The notes: a model not told the origin generated them from the letters alone. Counted from the stretch's first letter, positions 17,492 to 28,483 are shown. The stretch is 64,000 nt of DNA from Deltaproteobacteria bacterium (GCA_016713665.1 JADJOR010000005.1:558001-622000); one strand, 5' to 3'. Translations and numbers: made by a program.

Positions 17492-18181
17492 TCAATCGCT
17501 CGATCCGCCGATCGCACGATAGGTCACCGCTCCGGCGACCGCGCCCAGGATCGGCGCGACCCAGAAGAGCCAGAGCTGCGAGATCGCCCAGCCGCCGACG
17601 TACAACGCGACGCCCGTGCTGCGCGCGGGATTCACCGACGTGTTCGTGACCGGGATGCTGATCAGATGGATCAGCGTCAGTCCGAGACCGATCGCGATCG
17701 GCGCGAAGCCCTTGGGCGCGCGCGCGTCGGTCGCGCCGAGGATGATCACGAGGAACATCCCGGTCATGACGACCTCGGTCACGAAGGCCGACTTCAGGTC
17801 GTAGCCCCCCGGCGAATGCTCGGCATAACCATTCGAGGCGAAGCCCCCCGCGACGTCGAAGCCCGGAGCACCGCTCGCGATCAGGTAGAGCACGCCGCCC
17901 GCAGCGACCGCACCGAGGACCTGCGACGCGATGTAGGGCACGAGCTGCGACGCTTCGAAGCGCCCGCCCGCCCAGAGACCGATCGAGACGGCGGGATTGA
18001 GATGGCAGCCCGAGACGTGGCCGATCGCGAAGGCCATCGTGAGCACCGTCAGCCCGAAGGCCAGCGAGACGCCGTGGAGCCCGATGCCGACCTCGGGAAA
18101 GGCGGCCGCGAGGACCGCGCTGCCGCAACCGCCGAGGACCAGCCAGAACGTGCCGACGAACTCCGCGCCATATCGCTGCAT
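17492..18181 (-). CDS. aqpZ: Aquaporin Z
   Basis: Water channel of the MIP family. Two NPA boxes are intact: HLNPAVS (62-64) and SVNPARS (184-186, in IPVTNTSVNPARS, the AqpZ form rather than the glycerol-facilitator form). Six membrane helices are evident and the length (229) equals that of E. coli AqpZ. The selectivity-filter context (IGHVSGCHLNPAVS) also points to water. It stands upstream of the YceI gene and divergent from the repeat-protein gene. Confidence 0.95.
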   Translation of the reverse strand: MQRYGAEFVGTFWLVLGGCGSAVLAAAFPEVGIGLHGVSLAFGLTVLTMAFAIGHVSGCHLNPAVSIGLWAGGRFEASQLVPYIASQVLGAVAAGGVLYLIASGAPGFDVAGGFASNGYAEHSPGGYDLKSAFVTEVVMTGMFLVIILGATDARAPKGFAPIAIGLGLTLIHLISIPVTNTSVNPARSTGVALYVGGWAISQLWLFWVAPILGAVAGAVTYRAIGGSSD

Positions 18182-18368
18182 CGATCAAGCTCCTCTGGTC
18201 GCCTCGCTGGGCGACGTTCGACCGGATGGACGGCGCGCGTTCGCGTCGCCGCTCGACTCCGATTCCGGCTCGACGTCCGGTCCGGCGACATTAACAGACG
18301 CGCAACCCGCGAGCAGGCGCCGAGCACGAGCGAAACCTTCTCTCGGACGCCGGGTTCAACTCCCCGCA

Positions 18369-18386
18369 GCCGGATGCCGATCCGGC
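18369..18386. promoter_or_regulatory. Inverted repeat GCCGGAT-N4-ATCCGGC before the repeat-protein gene
   Basis: Seven-base perfect arms with a four-base spacer lie 37-54 bp upstream of the start at 18423. It could be a hairpin in the 5' leader or an operator. No matching regulator is adjacent. Confidence 0.35.
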
Positions 18387-18422
18387 GCGAAAGCCCAACG
18401 GCCCCATCGCCAAGGAGTCTTC

Positions 18423-18992
18423 ATGCGCCATCCGCTTCGCTTCGCCCTGCTCGTCCCCAGCACCCTCGGCCTCGCGCTCGTCTTCTCCTCCGTCGCCCTC
18501 GCCGACGACTCGACGCCCCGCGCCGAGCGACTCGATCGCAAGGGAGATCGGATCGAAGAGCGACTCGATCGCCGTGGAGACCGCAAGGAGGAGCGGCTCG
18601 ACCGCCGCGGGGATCGCGTCGAGGATCGCCACGACCGCCGCGCAGACCGCGTCGAGGATCGGGGCGGCAATCGCGCGGAGCGGGCGCGCGACCACGGTCA
18701 CGAAAGGCGCGCAGACCACATCGAAGCGAAGACGGAGCGCCGTGCCGATCGGATCGAGGCGAAGGGCGAGCGCGTCGATGCGCGCCTCGACCGCCGCGGC
18801 GAGCGCGTCGACGACCGGCTCGATCGACGGGGGGATCGGATCGACGGCCGCCTCGACCGGCGCGCCGATCGGGTCGACGGTCGCCGGGGCGCCGGCGACG
18901 GGAACGGCGACACGCAGGATGCGCAGGATGCGGCGACCGGGAACGTCGAGCCCGCGGGCGCTCCGCCGGCGGACGCCGCCACGGCGAACTGA
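18423..18992 (+). CDS. Secreted 11-residue-repeat (LDRRGDR) charged helical protein
   Basis: A 189-residue exported protein. ATG 18423 follows AAGGAG by seven bases; the signal peptide ends ALA near residue 27. Residues 36-153 consist of 11-residue repeats with consensus RLDRRGDRVED, in phase at 36, 47, 58, 69, 80, then degenerate (91-120), and again at 121, 132 and 143. Arg plus Asp/Glu make up most of it. Hendecad spacing predicts a long, almost uninterrupted charged helix or right-handed coiled coil. The C-terminus is an Ala/Gly/Asp linker. I do not recognise a function; it might act as a periplasmic spacer, polyanion or metal binder. It ends 1 bp from the convergent carboxylase gene. Confidence 0.8.
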   Translation: MRHPLRFALLVPSTLGLALVFSSVALADDSTPRAERLDRKGDRIEERLDRRGDRKEERLDRRGDRVEDRHDRRADRVEDRGGNRAERARDHGHERRADHIEAKTERRADRIEAKGERVDARLDRRGERVDDRLDRRGDRIDGRLDRRADRVDGRRGAGDGNGDTQDAQDAATGNVEPAGAPPADAATAN

Positions 18993-18993
18993 A

Positions 18994-20769
<1,776 letters not shown>

Positions 20770-20815
20770 CTCGCCTCTCGGCGCGACCTGCCCGAGCGTC
20801 GTGCCCCCGAACGGG

Positions 20816-22102
20816 CTAGAGCGACGCGATCTCCGAGAGCTTCTGCTGGAGTCGGGCCTCGTAGGTGCGCAGGTCCATCGGGTTGCGCGCGACGCCCGAA
20901 TCCATCGCCGCCTTCGCGACCGCAGGCGCCACGAAGAGCAGCACGCGCGGATCGAAGGGCTTCGGGATGATGTATTCGGGGCCGAACTCGAAGCTCTCGC
21001 CCGGGTAGGCCTTCTTCACGGCATCCGGCACGACCTCGCCGCGCTTGGCGAGCTCGGCCAGGGCGAAGGTCGCCGCCTGCTTCATCTGCTCGTTGATCTT
21101 CGAGGCCCGCACGTCGAGCGCGCCGCGGAAGATGAACGGGAAGCCGAGCACGTTGTTGACCTGGTTGGCGTAGTCCGAGCGGCCCGTCGCGCAGATCGCG
21201 TCCTTGCGCGCGGCCTTGACCTCGGGCGGCGTGATCTCCGGGTCGGGGTTCGCCATCGCGAAGACGAGCGGCTTCGGCGCCATCGTCTTCACCATCTCCT
21301 GGGTGACGAGCCCCTTGCTCGAGAGCCCGACGAACACGTCGGCGCCCACCATCGCGTCGGCCAGCGTCCGGCACTTCGTCTCGCGGACGAACTCTTCCTT
21401 GTACTTGTTGAAGCCCTCGCCGCGGCCCTTCCACATGACGCCCTTGGTATCGGTCATCAGGATGTTCTCGGCCTTCACGCCGAGATCCTTGTAGAGCTTC
21501 GCGCACGAGATCGCGGCCGCGCCGGCACCGGAGACGACGATCTTCGCCTCGCTCATCTTCTTGCCCTGGAGCTCGAGGCCATTGAGCAGCGCGGCGGCCG
21601 AGATGATCGCCGTGCCGTGCTGGTCGTCGTGGAAGACCGGGATGTTCAAGGAGGCCTTCAGCGCCTCTTCGATCTCGAAGCACTCTGGGGCGCGGATGTC
21701 TTCGAGGTTGATGCCGCCGAAGGTCGGCGAGATCAGCTCGCAGAATCGGATCATCTCCTTCGTGTCGATCGTGTCGACCTCGATGTCGAAGACGTCGATG
21801 TCGGCGAAGCGCTTGAAGAGGACGCCCTTGCCCTCCATCACGGGCTTGCCGGCGAGGGCGCCGAGGTTGCCGAGGCCGAGGACGGCGGTGCCGTTGGAGA
21901 TGACGGCGACCAGGTTGCCCTTCGCCGTGTACTTGTAGGCGTCGTCGGGGTTCTTCTCGATCTCGAGGCAGGGCGCCGCGACACCCGGGGAGTAGGCGAG
22001 GGAGAGGTCGGCGGCCGTGGCGCAGCTCTTGGTCGGGACGACCTTGATCTTTCCGGGACGACCCTGGGCGTGATATTCGAGCGCTTTCTCATTCAGACTC
22101 AT
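20816..22102 (-). CDS. NAD(P)-dependent malic enzyme
   Basis: Oxidatively decarboxylates malate to pyruvate, giving NAD(P)H and CO2. The start at 22102 follows AGAGGG by seven bases. The N-terminal catalytic domain has YSPGVAAPC (Y37), KGNLVAVISNGTAVLGLGN and PVFHDDQHGTA, and the cofactor domain carries VVSGAGAAAISCAKLY and MANPDPEI. At 428 residues it is the short bacterial form without the C-terminal phosphotransacetylase-like domain of MaeB. It may supply NADPH; the CO2 and pyruvate link it loosely with the carboxylase downstream. Cofactor preference cannot be read with certainty. Confidence 0.93.
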   Translation of the reverse strand: MSLNEKALEYHAQGRPGKIKVVPTKSCATAADLSLAYSPGVAAPCLEIEKNPDDAYKYTAKGNLVAVISNGTAVLGLGNLGALAGKPVMEGKGVLFKRFADIDVFDIEVDTIDTKEMIRFCELISPTFGGINLEDIRAPECFEIEEALKASLNIPVFHDDQHGTAIISAAALLNGLELQGKKMSEAKIVVSGAGAAAISCAKLYKDLGVKAENILMTDTKGVMWKGRGEGFNKYKEEFVRETKCRTLADAMVGADVFVGLSSKGLVTQEMVKTMAPKPLVFAMANPDPEITPPEVKAARKDAICATGRSDYANQVNNVLGFPFIFRGALDVRASKINEQMKQAATFALAELAKRGEVVPDAVKKAYPGESFEFGPEYIIPKPFDPRVLLFVAPAVAKAAMDSGVARNPMDLRTYEARLQQKLSEIASL

Positions 22103-22342
22103 GGGAAATCCCTCTGCTTGAAAGCATCTGGCGACGACACCCTGGGCGCGCGCCGATCGAACGCTGACTTCTCGCACGCATGTTGAATCGGGAAGCGAGT
22201 GGCCGATGGGCCCGTGCGAAAGGTGGCCGAGTCTATCAACCGGGGGGGCGGGTGTCGAAGCCCTTCCCCGCATCCAATTGATTCATGGGGCGCCCACCGG
22301 CAGGCATCCATCGGGAACCGGCAGCCTGCCCCAGCGGGAGGC

Positions 22343-22368
22343 GGCCGCCCCGGACCGGTCGGGCGGCC
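22343..22368 (-). terminator. Possible hairpin after the acyl-CoA dehydrogenase gene
   Basis: GGCCGCCC and GGGCGGCC form an 8-bp GC stem around a 10-base loop, 17 bp past the stop codon. There is no T-run, so an intrinsic terminator is uncertain. Confidence 0.3.
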
Positions 22369-22384
22369 TGCCGGCGACCGGGGT

Positions 22385-23542
22385 TCAGCCCTTCATGAGC
22401 TCGCGGGCGATCACGACGCGCTGGATCTGGTTCGTCCCCTCGTAGATCTGCATCAGCTTGGCGTCGCGCATCAGCTTTTCGACCGGGTATTCCTTCGTAT
22501 AGCCGTTGCCGCCGAAGATCTGGACCGCGTCGGTCGTGGCCTTCATGGCGGCGTCGGTCGAGAAGCATTTCGCCATCGACGACTGCTTCGAGGCGCGCAT
22601 GCCCCGATCGAGCATCCAGGCGCTCTGGAAGGTCAGGAGGCGGCTCGCCTCGATGTCCTTCGCCATGTCTGCCAGCATGAACTGGACCGCCTGGAACTCG
22701 CCGATCGCCTGGCCGAAGGCCTTTCGCTCGGCCGCGTAGGCGAGGCTCTCCTCGAGGGCGCGGCGGGCGATGCCGGTCGCGAGGGCCCCGATCAACGGCC
22801 GTGTCCGGTCGAGGGTCGTCATCGCGATCTTGAAGCCCTCGCCCTCGGCGCCGAGGCGCTGGGAAGCCGGGATCCGCACGTCGTCGAAGTGGAGCACGCG
22901 CGTATCGCTCGCGCGCTGCCCCATCTTGTCTTCCTTCTTGCCCGGCGTCAGCCCCGGCGTTTCGCGGGACATCACGAAGGCGCAGATGCCCTTGTGTCGA
23001 TCACGTAGAGAGTGTCGAGTGCTGCGATCGAGGGTCGCGAAGACGGTGAAGAGGTCGGCCTCGCCGCCGTTCGTGATCCAGGCCTTCGTGCCGTTGAGCA
23101 CGTAGCCGTTGCCGGCCTTCTCGGCGTGGAGCTGGAGGCCCGCGACGTCGGAGCCCGCGCCGGGCTCGGAGAGACAGAAGGCGAGGACCTTGAAGTCCTG
23201 CGTACACGGAGCCAGCCATTCGCGCTGCTGATCGCGCGAGCCGCCGACGAGGATCGGCATCAGACCGAGGTCGTTCGAGAGGATCGACGTCGTGATGCCC
23301 GAGCATCCGCGGGACAGCTCCTCGACGACGACGCAGGCCCCGACCGCCGACAGGCCGAGTCCACCGAGCTCCTCGGGGATGAAGGTATGGGAGAGGCCGA
23401 GCTCCCAGGCCATGCGGAGGACTTCGCGCGGGAACTTTCCGCTCGCGTCGTACTGGGCCGCGACCGGCGCGATCTGCTCGTCCGAGAAGCGGCGGGCCGT
23501 CTGTTGCAGACTGGAGAGCGAATCGTCGAGCTCGAAGTCCAT
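22385..23542 (-). CDS. Acyl-CoA dehydrogenase
   Basis: FAD-dependent alpha,beta-desaturation of an acyl-CoA. The start MDFELDDSLSSLQQTARRF at 23542 suits the family and follows a purine-rich site. The FAD/substrate segments LAFCLSEPGAGSD and GTKAWITNGGEAD and the C-terminal QIFGGNGYTKEYPVEKLMRD are present. Glutamate 368 in YEGTNQIQR is the catalytic base in the short/medium-chain and branched-chain enzymes. There is a short extra stretch (near STRHSLRD) in the loop before HKGICAFV. It sits 34 bp after the IclR-type regulator gene, which probably controls it. Chain length is unknown. Confidence 0.93.
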   Translation of the reverse strand: MDFELDDSLSSLQQTARRFSDEQIAPVAAQYDASGKFPREVLRMAWELGLSHTFIPEELGGLGLSAVGACVVVEELSRGCSGITTSILSNDLGLMPILVGGSRDQQREWLAPCTQDFKVLAFCLSEPGAGSDVAGLQLHAEKAGNGYVLNGTKAWITNGGEADLFTVFATLDRSTRHSLRDRHKGICAFVMSRETPGLTPGKKEDKMGQRASDTRVLHFDDVRIPASQRLGAEGEGFKIAMTTLDRTRPLIGALATGIARRALEESLAYAAERKAFGQAIGEFQAVQFMLADMAKDIEASRLLTFQSAWMLDRGMRASKQSSMAKCFSTDAAMKATTDAVQIFGGNGYTKEYPVEKLMRDAKLMQIYEGTNQIQRVVIARELMKG

Positions 23543-23576
23543 GTCCCGTCCCTCGGGTCGTCCCGGACCCGCTCGA

Positions 23577-24461
23577 CTAATGCCCGCCGAGCGGGCGCGT
23601 TCCCTCGTCCCGGGCACCGAGGGCCCGCGAGAGCCGATCCGCCGCTGCCGTCACCGCGCGGGCGCCGTCCCCGTGGACGGCCTCCTCCGTGAGGCGCTGC
23701 GACGGCCCCGAGAGCGAGATCGCAGCGACCACCCGACCGCCGACGTCGCGCACGGGCGCCGCGACGCAGTGCAGACCCGGCGCGTACTCTTCGAGGTCGA
23801 CGGCGTAGCCGCGTAGCTGGCTGGCGCGGATCTCGTCGAGGAGCTTGGTGCCGTCGGTGAGGGTCGCGTCGGTGAAGCGGGCGAGCTCCCATTGCGCGAT
23901 GCCCGGCGCGCTCCCGGCGCCGCCGGCCTGGCGACGGCCCTCTGCGGGCTTCTGGGCGGGCTTCTGGGAGAGAGGAGGGGTCGACCGCTCGAGCAATCCG
24001 ATCAGGAGCGCCTTGCCGATGGCGGTGCAATGGGCGGGAAGTCGCTCGCCCACACGCGAGCCCGTCAGCAGCAGCTGGCTCGGCAGCACGCCGTCGAGGT
24101 GTGCGACCTCGCGCTCGCGCAGGATGCCGAGATGCGCGGTCTCCCGGGTCTCGCCGACCAGATCCTCGAGTACCGGCCGCGCGAGCCCGGCGAAGGGATG
24201 GTTGCGCGCGAAGGCATGCGCGAGCTCGAGACAGCGCGGGCCGAGATGATAGAGCTCGCTGTCCGCGGATTGCTGCACGTAGCCGGCGATCTCGAGCGTC
24301 GCGAGCAGGCGAAAGGCGTTGTTCTTGTGGAGTCCGAGACTGCGCGCGACGTCCGAGACGCCGATCGCGACCGCCCCGTCGAAGACCTCCAGCATGCGAA
24401 AGGCGTTCATCACCGTCTGGATGGCGTAATCGCTCTTGGGCTTGCTGGAGCTTCTCGGCAT
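23577..24461 (-). CDS. IclR-family transcriptional regulator
   Basis: Winged-helix N-terminal domain (about 10-75; DVARSLGLHKNNAFRLLATL) plus an IclR effector domain (about 90-290; AHLGILREREVAHLDG, GERLPAHCTAIGKALL, GYAVDLEEYAPGLHCVAAPV). The start at 24461 is preceded by GGAGAGG at eight bases. A Gln/Lys/Gly-rich insertion (SQKPAQKPAEGRRQAG) breaks the effector domain after GLLERSTPP. The gene precedes an acyl-CoA dehydrogenase gene by 34 bp, so an acid or acyl-CoA derivative is the likely effector. Palindromes lie upstream at 24621-24658. Confidence 0.92.
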   Translation of the reverse strand: MPRSSSKPKSDYAIQTVMNAFRMLEVFDGAVAIGVSDVARSLGLHKNNAFRLLATLEIAGYVQQSADSELYHLGPRCLELAHAFARNHPFAGLARPVLEDLVGETRETAHLGILREREVAHLDGVLPSQLLLTGSRVGERLPAHCTAIGKALLIGLLERSTPPLSQKPAQKPAEGRRQAGGAGSAPGIAQWELARFTDATLTDGTKLLDEIRASQLRGYAVDLEEYAPGLHCVAAPVRDVGGRVVAAISLSGPSQRLTEEAVHGDGARAVTAAADRLSRALGARDEGTRPLGGH

Positions 24462-24847
24462 CGTCGCATCCTCTCCGTACGCGGGACTCTCGCCGGACAC
24501 CTGGTTCGCGGGACCCGGAGCTCACCGGGCTCCGCTTCGAGCTGCATGCTGCGTGGGACGATCTGTTCTAACGCAGTCGCGGGAGACGTGTCAATCAGTT
24601 CCTGCTCGAGTCGTGCGATCGGACCGCTTCGCGTACACGGTCCGGTGTCCGACCGGACGCGCGCAACCCTCGTGAGCGCAAAGTGAATTCAGGGTGGACG
24701 CGTGCACGACGGGCGGTCAAAAAAAATTCGGCGCGGCGAGCATGCCCGGTGGATCCACCGAAGCGCGCTCACTCCGCGCGAGCCCGGGCGGTCGGCTGCG
24801 AGAATCGGCCGACGCACCGGGATCGACCGGACGGACCGGCGCGACGC
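24462..24847. other. 386-bp intergenic region between the IclR gene and lspA
   Basis: Both flanking genes are on the minus strand, so this holds the lspA 3' end and the IclR promoter. An A8 run at 24719-24726 reads as T8 on the minus strand and may end lspA transcription. Inverted repeats occur at 24621-24658. No coding sequence is visible. Confidence 0.6.
24640..24658. promoter_or_regulatory. Inverted repeat GTCCGGT-N5-ACCGGAC, possible IclR operator
   Basis: Perfect 7-bp arms around a 5-bp spacer about 180 bp upstream of the IclR-type gene, overlapping a second repeat (GGACCG at 24621 with CGGTCC at 24638). IclR proteins bind palindromes of this size and commonly autoregulate. Confidence 0.35.
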
Positions 24848-25417
24848 CTAATATGGAGGCGAGCGCCGCGGACGCTCGGCGGCGCGCGCCGCCATCTCCG
24901 TCGCGAGCAGCTCGATGATGAGGGTGCCCACCCCCAACAGAATCGCGAGGTCGGCGAGATTGAAGTCGGGCAGCAGGCTCGAGGCGGTCGGACCGACGTG
25001 GAGGAAGTCGACGGTCGCTCCGCCCCGGTAGCGATCGAGTCCATTGCTCGCGACGCCGCCGAAGATCGCGCCGAGCGCCGCGGCGGTACCGAGGTCCCGT
25101 GGGGCCAGCGAACGCAGGAACACGAAGGCGAGCAGCATCGCGCCGCCGGAGAGCGCCGCGTACGCGACGAGCTGGGCCGGAGGCGACCAGTCGCGCAGCA
25201 GTCCGAGCGCGCCCCCCGCCGAAGGCTCGTGCGCCAGGGCGAGCAGCGAGCCGACGAACGGAACGCGTTCGCCGAGCGCGAGGTGGGCGGCGACGTGGCG
25301 CTTGCCGAGCTGATCGAGGGCGATCACGACGAGGCCGAGCAGTCCGAACACCGCGTACTTCGAGCCCATCGCTCCCCGCGCTCCCCCCGCCGGCTCGACC
25401 GGATCCGTCTTCGTCAC
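24848..25417 (-). CDS. lspA: Lipoprotein signal peptidase LspA
   Basis: Inner-membrane aspartyl protease that cleaves the signal peptide of prolipoproteins after diacylglyceryl modification. Four hydrophobic helices are present. The catalytic aspartates are D128 in SNGLDRYR and D156 in DFNLADLAI; the ALDQLGKRHVA motif also matches the family. Start is GTG 25417, overlapping the stop of the upstream lipoprotein gene (GTGA); ATG 25369 is a shorter alternative. About 189 residues. It suits a genome rich in lipobox proteins, many of which are in this window. Confidence 0.9.
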   Translation of the reverse strand: MTKTDPVEPAGGARGAMGSKYAVFGLLGLVVIALDQLGKRHVAAHLALGERVPFVGSLLALAHEPSAGGALGLLRDWSPPAQLVAYAALSGGAMLLAFVFLRSLAPRDLGTAAALGAIFGGVASNGLDRYRGGATVDFLHVGPTASSLLPDFNLADLAILLGVGTLIIELLATEMAARAAERPRRSPPY

Positions 25418-26055
25418 TTGAGCTCGTCGGCCGAGAGCAGCTCGTCGTGCCAGATCTCGGGCGAGAGCTGGCGCGCCGCCTCGAAGCGCGAGTCGGCCTC
25501 TTCGTCGTGGCCCTCGGCGCGATCGATCCACGCGCGCAGGCCGAGCCCGAAGACGTCGACGGCCGAGCCCGTCTCGCCCTCGGCCTCGAAGAGCGCGCGC
25601 GCCTGATCGAGGAAGGCGCTCGCCTCCTCCGGGTCGCCGGCGGCGACGTGGTGGCGGGCGAGGGCGAGAAACGCGATCGGATTCGTCGCATCGAGGCGCA
25701 CCGCGCGCTGATAGCTCGCGAGCGCCCGCGAAGCCTCACCGACCGAATCGGCGTCGAGCCCCGCGATCACGAGCCGCAGCGACGCGTCCCGTCGCGCGTC
25801 GTAGCGACCGAGCGACGCGCTCGCCGTGAGCGGCGGCTCGGTCGGGGCGGGCATCGGCGCGAAGGGACCGGGCGGCTCGGCTTGCGGCACGCCGGCCGAG
25901 CCCGGCGCCGCGGTCGGCGACTCGACGGCGCGATCTCGATCGCGATCGACGCCGCCCGATTCCGACGGCGGCGGGACGACGGGCGTCGACGCGCAACCCG
26001 CGACCCCACTCGCGAGGATCGCGATCCCCAAGCCCGACCGAAGATTGCGACGCAT
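25414..26055 (-). CDS. TPR-like lipoprotein
   Basis: A 213-residue lipoprotein with lipobox ASGVAGC in the first 25 residues, then a long Pro/Ser/Arg-Asp-rich linker (to about 75) and a helical region containing two TPR-like repeats (ASYQRAVRLDATNPIAFLALARHHVAAG, EEASAFLDQARALFE). ATG 26055 is chosen; GTG 26064 is three codons upstream. The 3' end overlaps lspA by four bases and the 5' side follows the PBP1b gene, so it is probably an envelope protein in that operon. TPRs suggest protein-protein contacts, perhaps with the penicillin-binding protein, but this is inference. Confidence 0.78.
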   Translation of the reverse strand: MRRNLRSGLGIAILASGVAGCASTPVVPPPSESGGVDRDRDRAVESPTAAPGSAGVPQAEPPGPFAPMPAPTEPPLTASASLGRYDARRDASLRLVIAGLDADSVGEASRALASYQRAVRLDATNPIAFLALARHHVAAGDPEEASAFLDQARALFEAEGETGSAVDVFGLGLRAWIDRAEGHDEEADSRFEAARQLSPEIWHDELLSADELK

Positions 26056-26128
26056 CGAGTCCACCCGCAGCCCAAGCTCGCACAGTCACCGCGCCGACGC
26101 GAGCTTCCGACGGGCGCGCGCGCCGTGT

Positions 26129-28483
26129 TCAGCCGCCGAAGAAACGTTCGAAGAATCGGGGAAACGTCGGCATGCCGCGCGGGCACGTCTCGACCGGCGC
26201 GGTGCCGATCAGGAAGTACTCGGACCGACTGCGCGGACAGCCCCAGAGCGCGCGCTCCCCGGTCATCGGATCGATCTCGACGCTCTCGATCTCCCGCGGT
26301 CGCAGGAACGCGCCGCGGATCTCGCCCCCCGAGACCACCGCGAGATAATCGGCCCAGATCGGCAGCGCACCGCGACTCGAGGGCACACCGATCTTGCGCG
26401 GCTCGTCGTAGCCGATCCAGACGACGACCACGAGCTCGGGCGTGAAGCCGACGAACCAGAGATCGTTCTCGTCGTCGGTCGTCCCGGTCTTGCCGGCGAT
26501 CGGACCGCGCAGGCCGCGACTTCGGATGCCGGCGCCGGTGCCCCGATCGACGACGCCCTCGAGCAGCGAGGTCGTCAGGTAGGCCGTCCCTGCGTCGATG
26601 ACCCGCCGCGCCCCGGCGAGCGGCGATTGCGCCTGGGCGAGGCCCGCGTCGTCGAGCAGCCCGATGAAGCTGCGCGGCGTCGGCCGGAGCCCGCCGTTGG
26701 CGAAGGTCGCGTAGACGGTCGCGAGCTCGATCGGCGAGACCTCGGCCGAGCCGAGGGCGAGGCTCGGCACCGCGGGCAGCGGGCTCTCGATCCCGAGCTT
26801 GCGCGCCATCTCGACGACGCGCTTGATGCCGACGGCCTGACCGAGGCGCGCGGCCGGAACGTTCAGCGAATCCTCGAGCGCCTCCCGGATCGACACGAGC
26901 CCCCGGAAGCGGCGATCGTAGTTCGCCGGCCGCCAGGGTCCGGAGGGCGTGCTGACCTCGATCGGCTCGTCGGGCACGAAGCTCGCGAGCGTCACGACCG
27001 GCCCCGACTGGCGCGAGAGCGCCGCGGCGTAGACGATCGGCTTGAAGACGCTGCCCGCCTGGCGGCGCGCCTGGGTGCAGCGATTGAACTGCGACGTGCC
27101 GTAGTCGCGCCCGCCGACGAGCGCGAGGATCTCGCCCGTCTGCGGCCGCATCGCGAGCAGGCAGCCCTGCAGCTGCGGCTTCGGCTGGCCCTTCGCGACC
27201 TTCGGGGCCGGGAGCTGCTTTTCGAGCGCCGCGAGGCCCTTGCGCAGGACGTCGACCGCCGAGCGCTGGAGCGTCGTGTCGAGGCTCGAGTAGATGCGCA
27301 GGCCCTCGGTCGCGAGCAGATCCTCGTGGTAGACCTCGGGCAGCTGGCGCTGGAGCATGTCGAGGAAATAACGATCCTGCCCCGACTCGAGCGTGACCGC
27401 GGCGAGGGAGAGGGGGTGCGCCCGGGAGCGCTCGGCCTGCTCGGCCGAGATGCGGCCCTGCTCCTCCATCTGGCTGATCACGAGGTCGCGGCGCTTCTTC
27501 GCGCGCTCGGGATGGCGGTGGGGGCTCATCGCATTCGGGCTCTGGATCACCGCCGCGAGCAGCGCCGACTCGTCGACGCTGAGATCCGGCACGCGCTTGC
27601 CGAAGAAGAAGCGCGAGGCCTCGCCGACGCCGTGGATCGCGGTCGAGCCGCGGCGGCCCATGTAGATCTCGTTGAGATAGGCCTCGAGGATCTGCGGCTT
27701 CGAATAACGCGCTTCGACGATGAGGGCCATCAACGCCTCGGTCAGCTTGCGCTCGATGGTCCGCTCGGGGGTCAGGAAGAAGTTCTTGACGAGCTGTTGC
27801 GTCAGCGTGCTGCCGCCCTCGCGGATGCCGCCGGCGCGCAGATTCGCGAGCAGCGCGCCCGCGATGCGGCGCAGGTCGACGCCGTTGTGCTCCTCGAAAC
27901 GGCGATCCTCGATCGCGTAGATGGCGTCGACGAGATGCGGCGGCACCTCCGCGATCGCGACGAGATCGCGCTGCTCGCGGTCCTCGTCGTAGAAGGCCGA
28001 GATCTGCTCGGGCTCGAGCGCGACGACGTCGACCGGATGCCCCTTGTCGTCGCGCATCTCGCGGACGCGGCCCGCCTCGAGGCGGAACTCGATGCGGCGA
28101 TCGGGCTCGGGCAGCTCGGGGTGGTCGAAGCCGCGCAGGTGGACGCGCAGGCGGCAGGGCAGCGAGCGGTAGTGGCCGACGGCGAGGGGGCCGGCCTCCT
28201 GCTGCTCGCGGTAGCCGGTGCGCGCGAGCCAGCCGTCGAGATCGAGGCGCTCCCAGTCGGCGCCGGTATAGATGACCTTCGGCGCCGCGTAGACGCGCGA
28301 CGGGACGGCGAAGCCGCGCCCCTCGAAGCGCGACTGCACGATCCGATCGAGGGCGAGCAGACCATGGGCCGCCCAGAGCCCGCCGACGAAGCCCACCGCG
28401 AGCAGCACGAGGCCCACCCGCCGCAGCCACGCGCGCGGCGGTGATCCGCCCCTGGACGACTTGGACTTCCGGCCCCTGGCCAT
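26129..28483 (-). CDS. mrcB: Bifunctional penicillin-binding protein 1B (class A)
   Basis: Polymerises lipid II and crosslinks peptidoglycan. One N-terminal membrane helix (about 22-42) is followed by a UB2H-like domain (about 65-155), the GT51 transglycosylase with E192 in EDRRFEEHNGVD and GGSTLTQQ at 223-230, and a transpeptidase with SVFK at 478-481, SLN at 539-541 and KTGT at 665-668. The UB2H domain is diagnostic of PBP1B rather than PBP1A. Length 784. Upstream of a TPR-like lipoprotein and lspA on the same strand; divergent from argH. The start at 28483 lacks a clear ribosome-binding site. Confidence 0.93.
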   Translation of the reverse strand: MARGRKSKSSRGGSPPRAWLRRVGLVLLAVGFVGGLWAAHGLLALDRIVQSRFEGRGFAVPSRVYAAPKVIYTGADWERLDLDGWLARTGYREQQEAGPLAVGHYRSLPCRLRVHLRGFDHPELPEPDRRIEFRLEAGRVREMRDDKGHPVDVVALEPEQISAFYDEDREQRDLVAIAEVPPHLVDAIYAIEDRRFEEHNGVDLRRIAGALLANLRAGGIREGGSTLTQQLVKNFFLTPERTIERKLTEALMALIVEARYSKPQILEAYLNEIYMGRRGSTAIHGVGEASRFFFGKRVPDLSVDESALLAAVIQSPNAMSPHRHPERAKKRRDLVISQMEEQGRISAEQAERSRAHPLSLAAVTLESGQDRYFLDMLQRQLPEVYHEDLLATEGLRIYSSLDTTLQRSAVDVLRKGLAALEKQLPAPKVAKGQPKPQLQGCLLAMRPQTGEILALVGGRDYGTSQFNRCTQARRQAGSVFKPIVYAAALSRQSGPVVTLASFVPDEPIEVSTPSGPWRPANYDRRFRGLVSIREALEDSLNVPAARLGQAVGIKRVVEMARKLGIESPLPAVPSLALGSAEVSPIELATVYATFANGGLRPTPRSFIGLLDDAGLAQAQSPLAGARRVIDAGTAYLTTSLLEGVVDRGTGAGIRSRGLRGPIAGKTGTTDDENDLWFVGFTPELVVVVWIGYDEPRKIGVPSSRGALPIWADYLAVVSGGEIRGAFLRPREIESVEIDPMTGERALWGCPRSRSEYFLIGTAPVETCPRGMPTFPRFFERFFGG

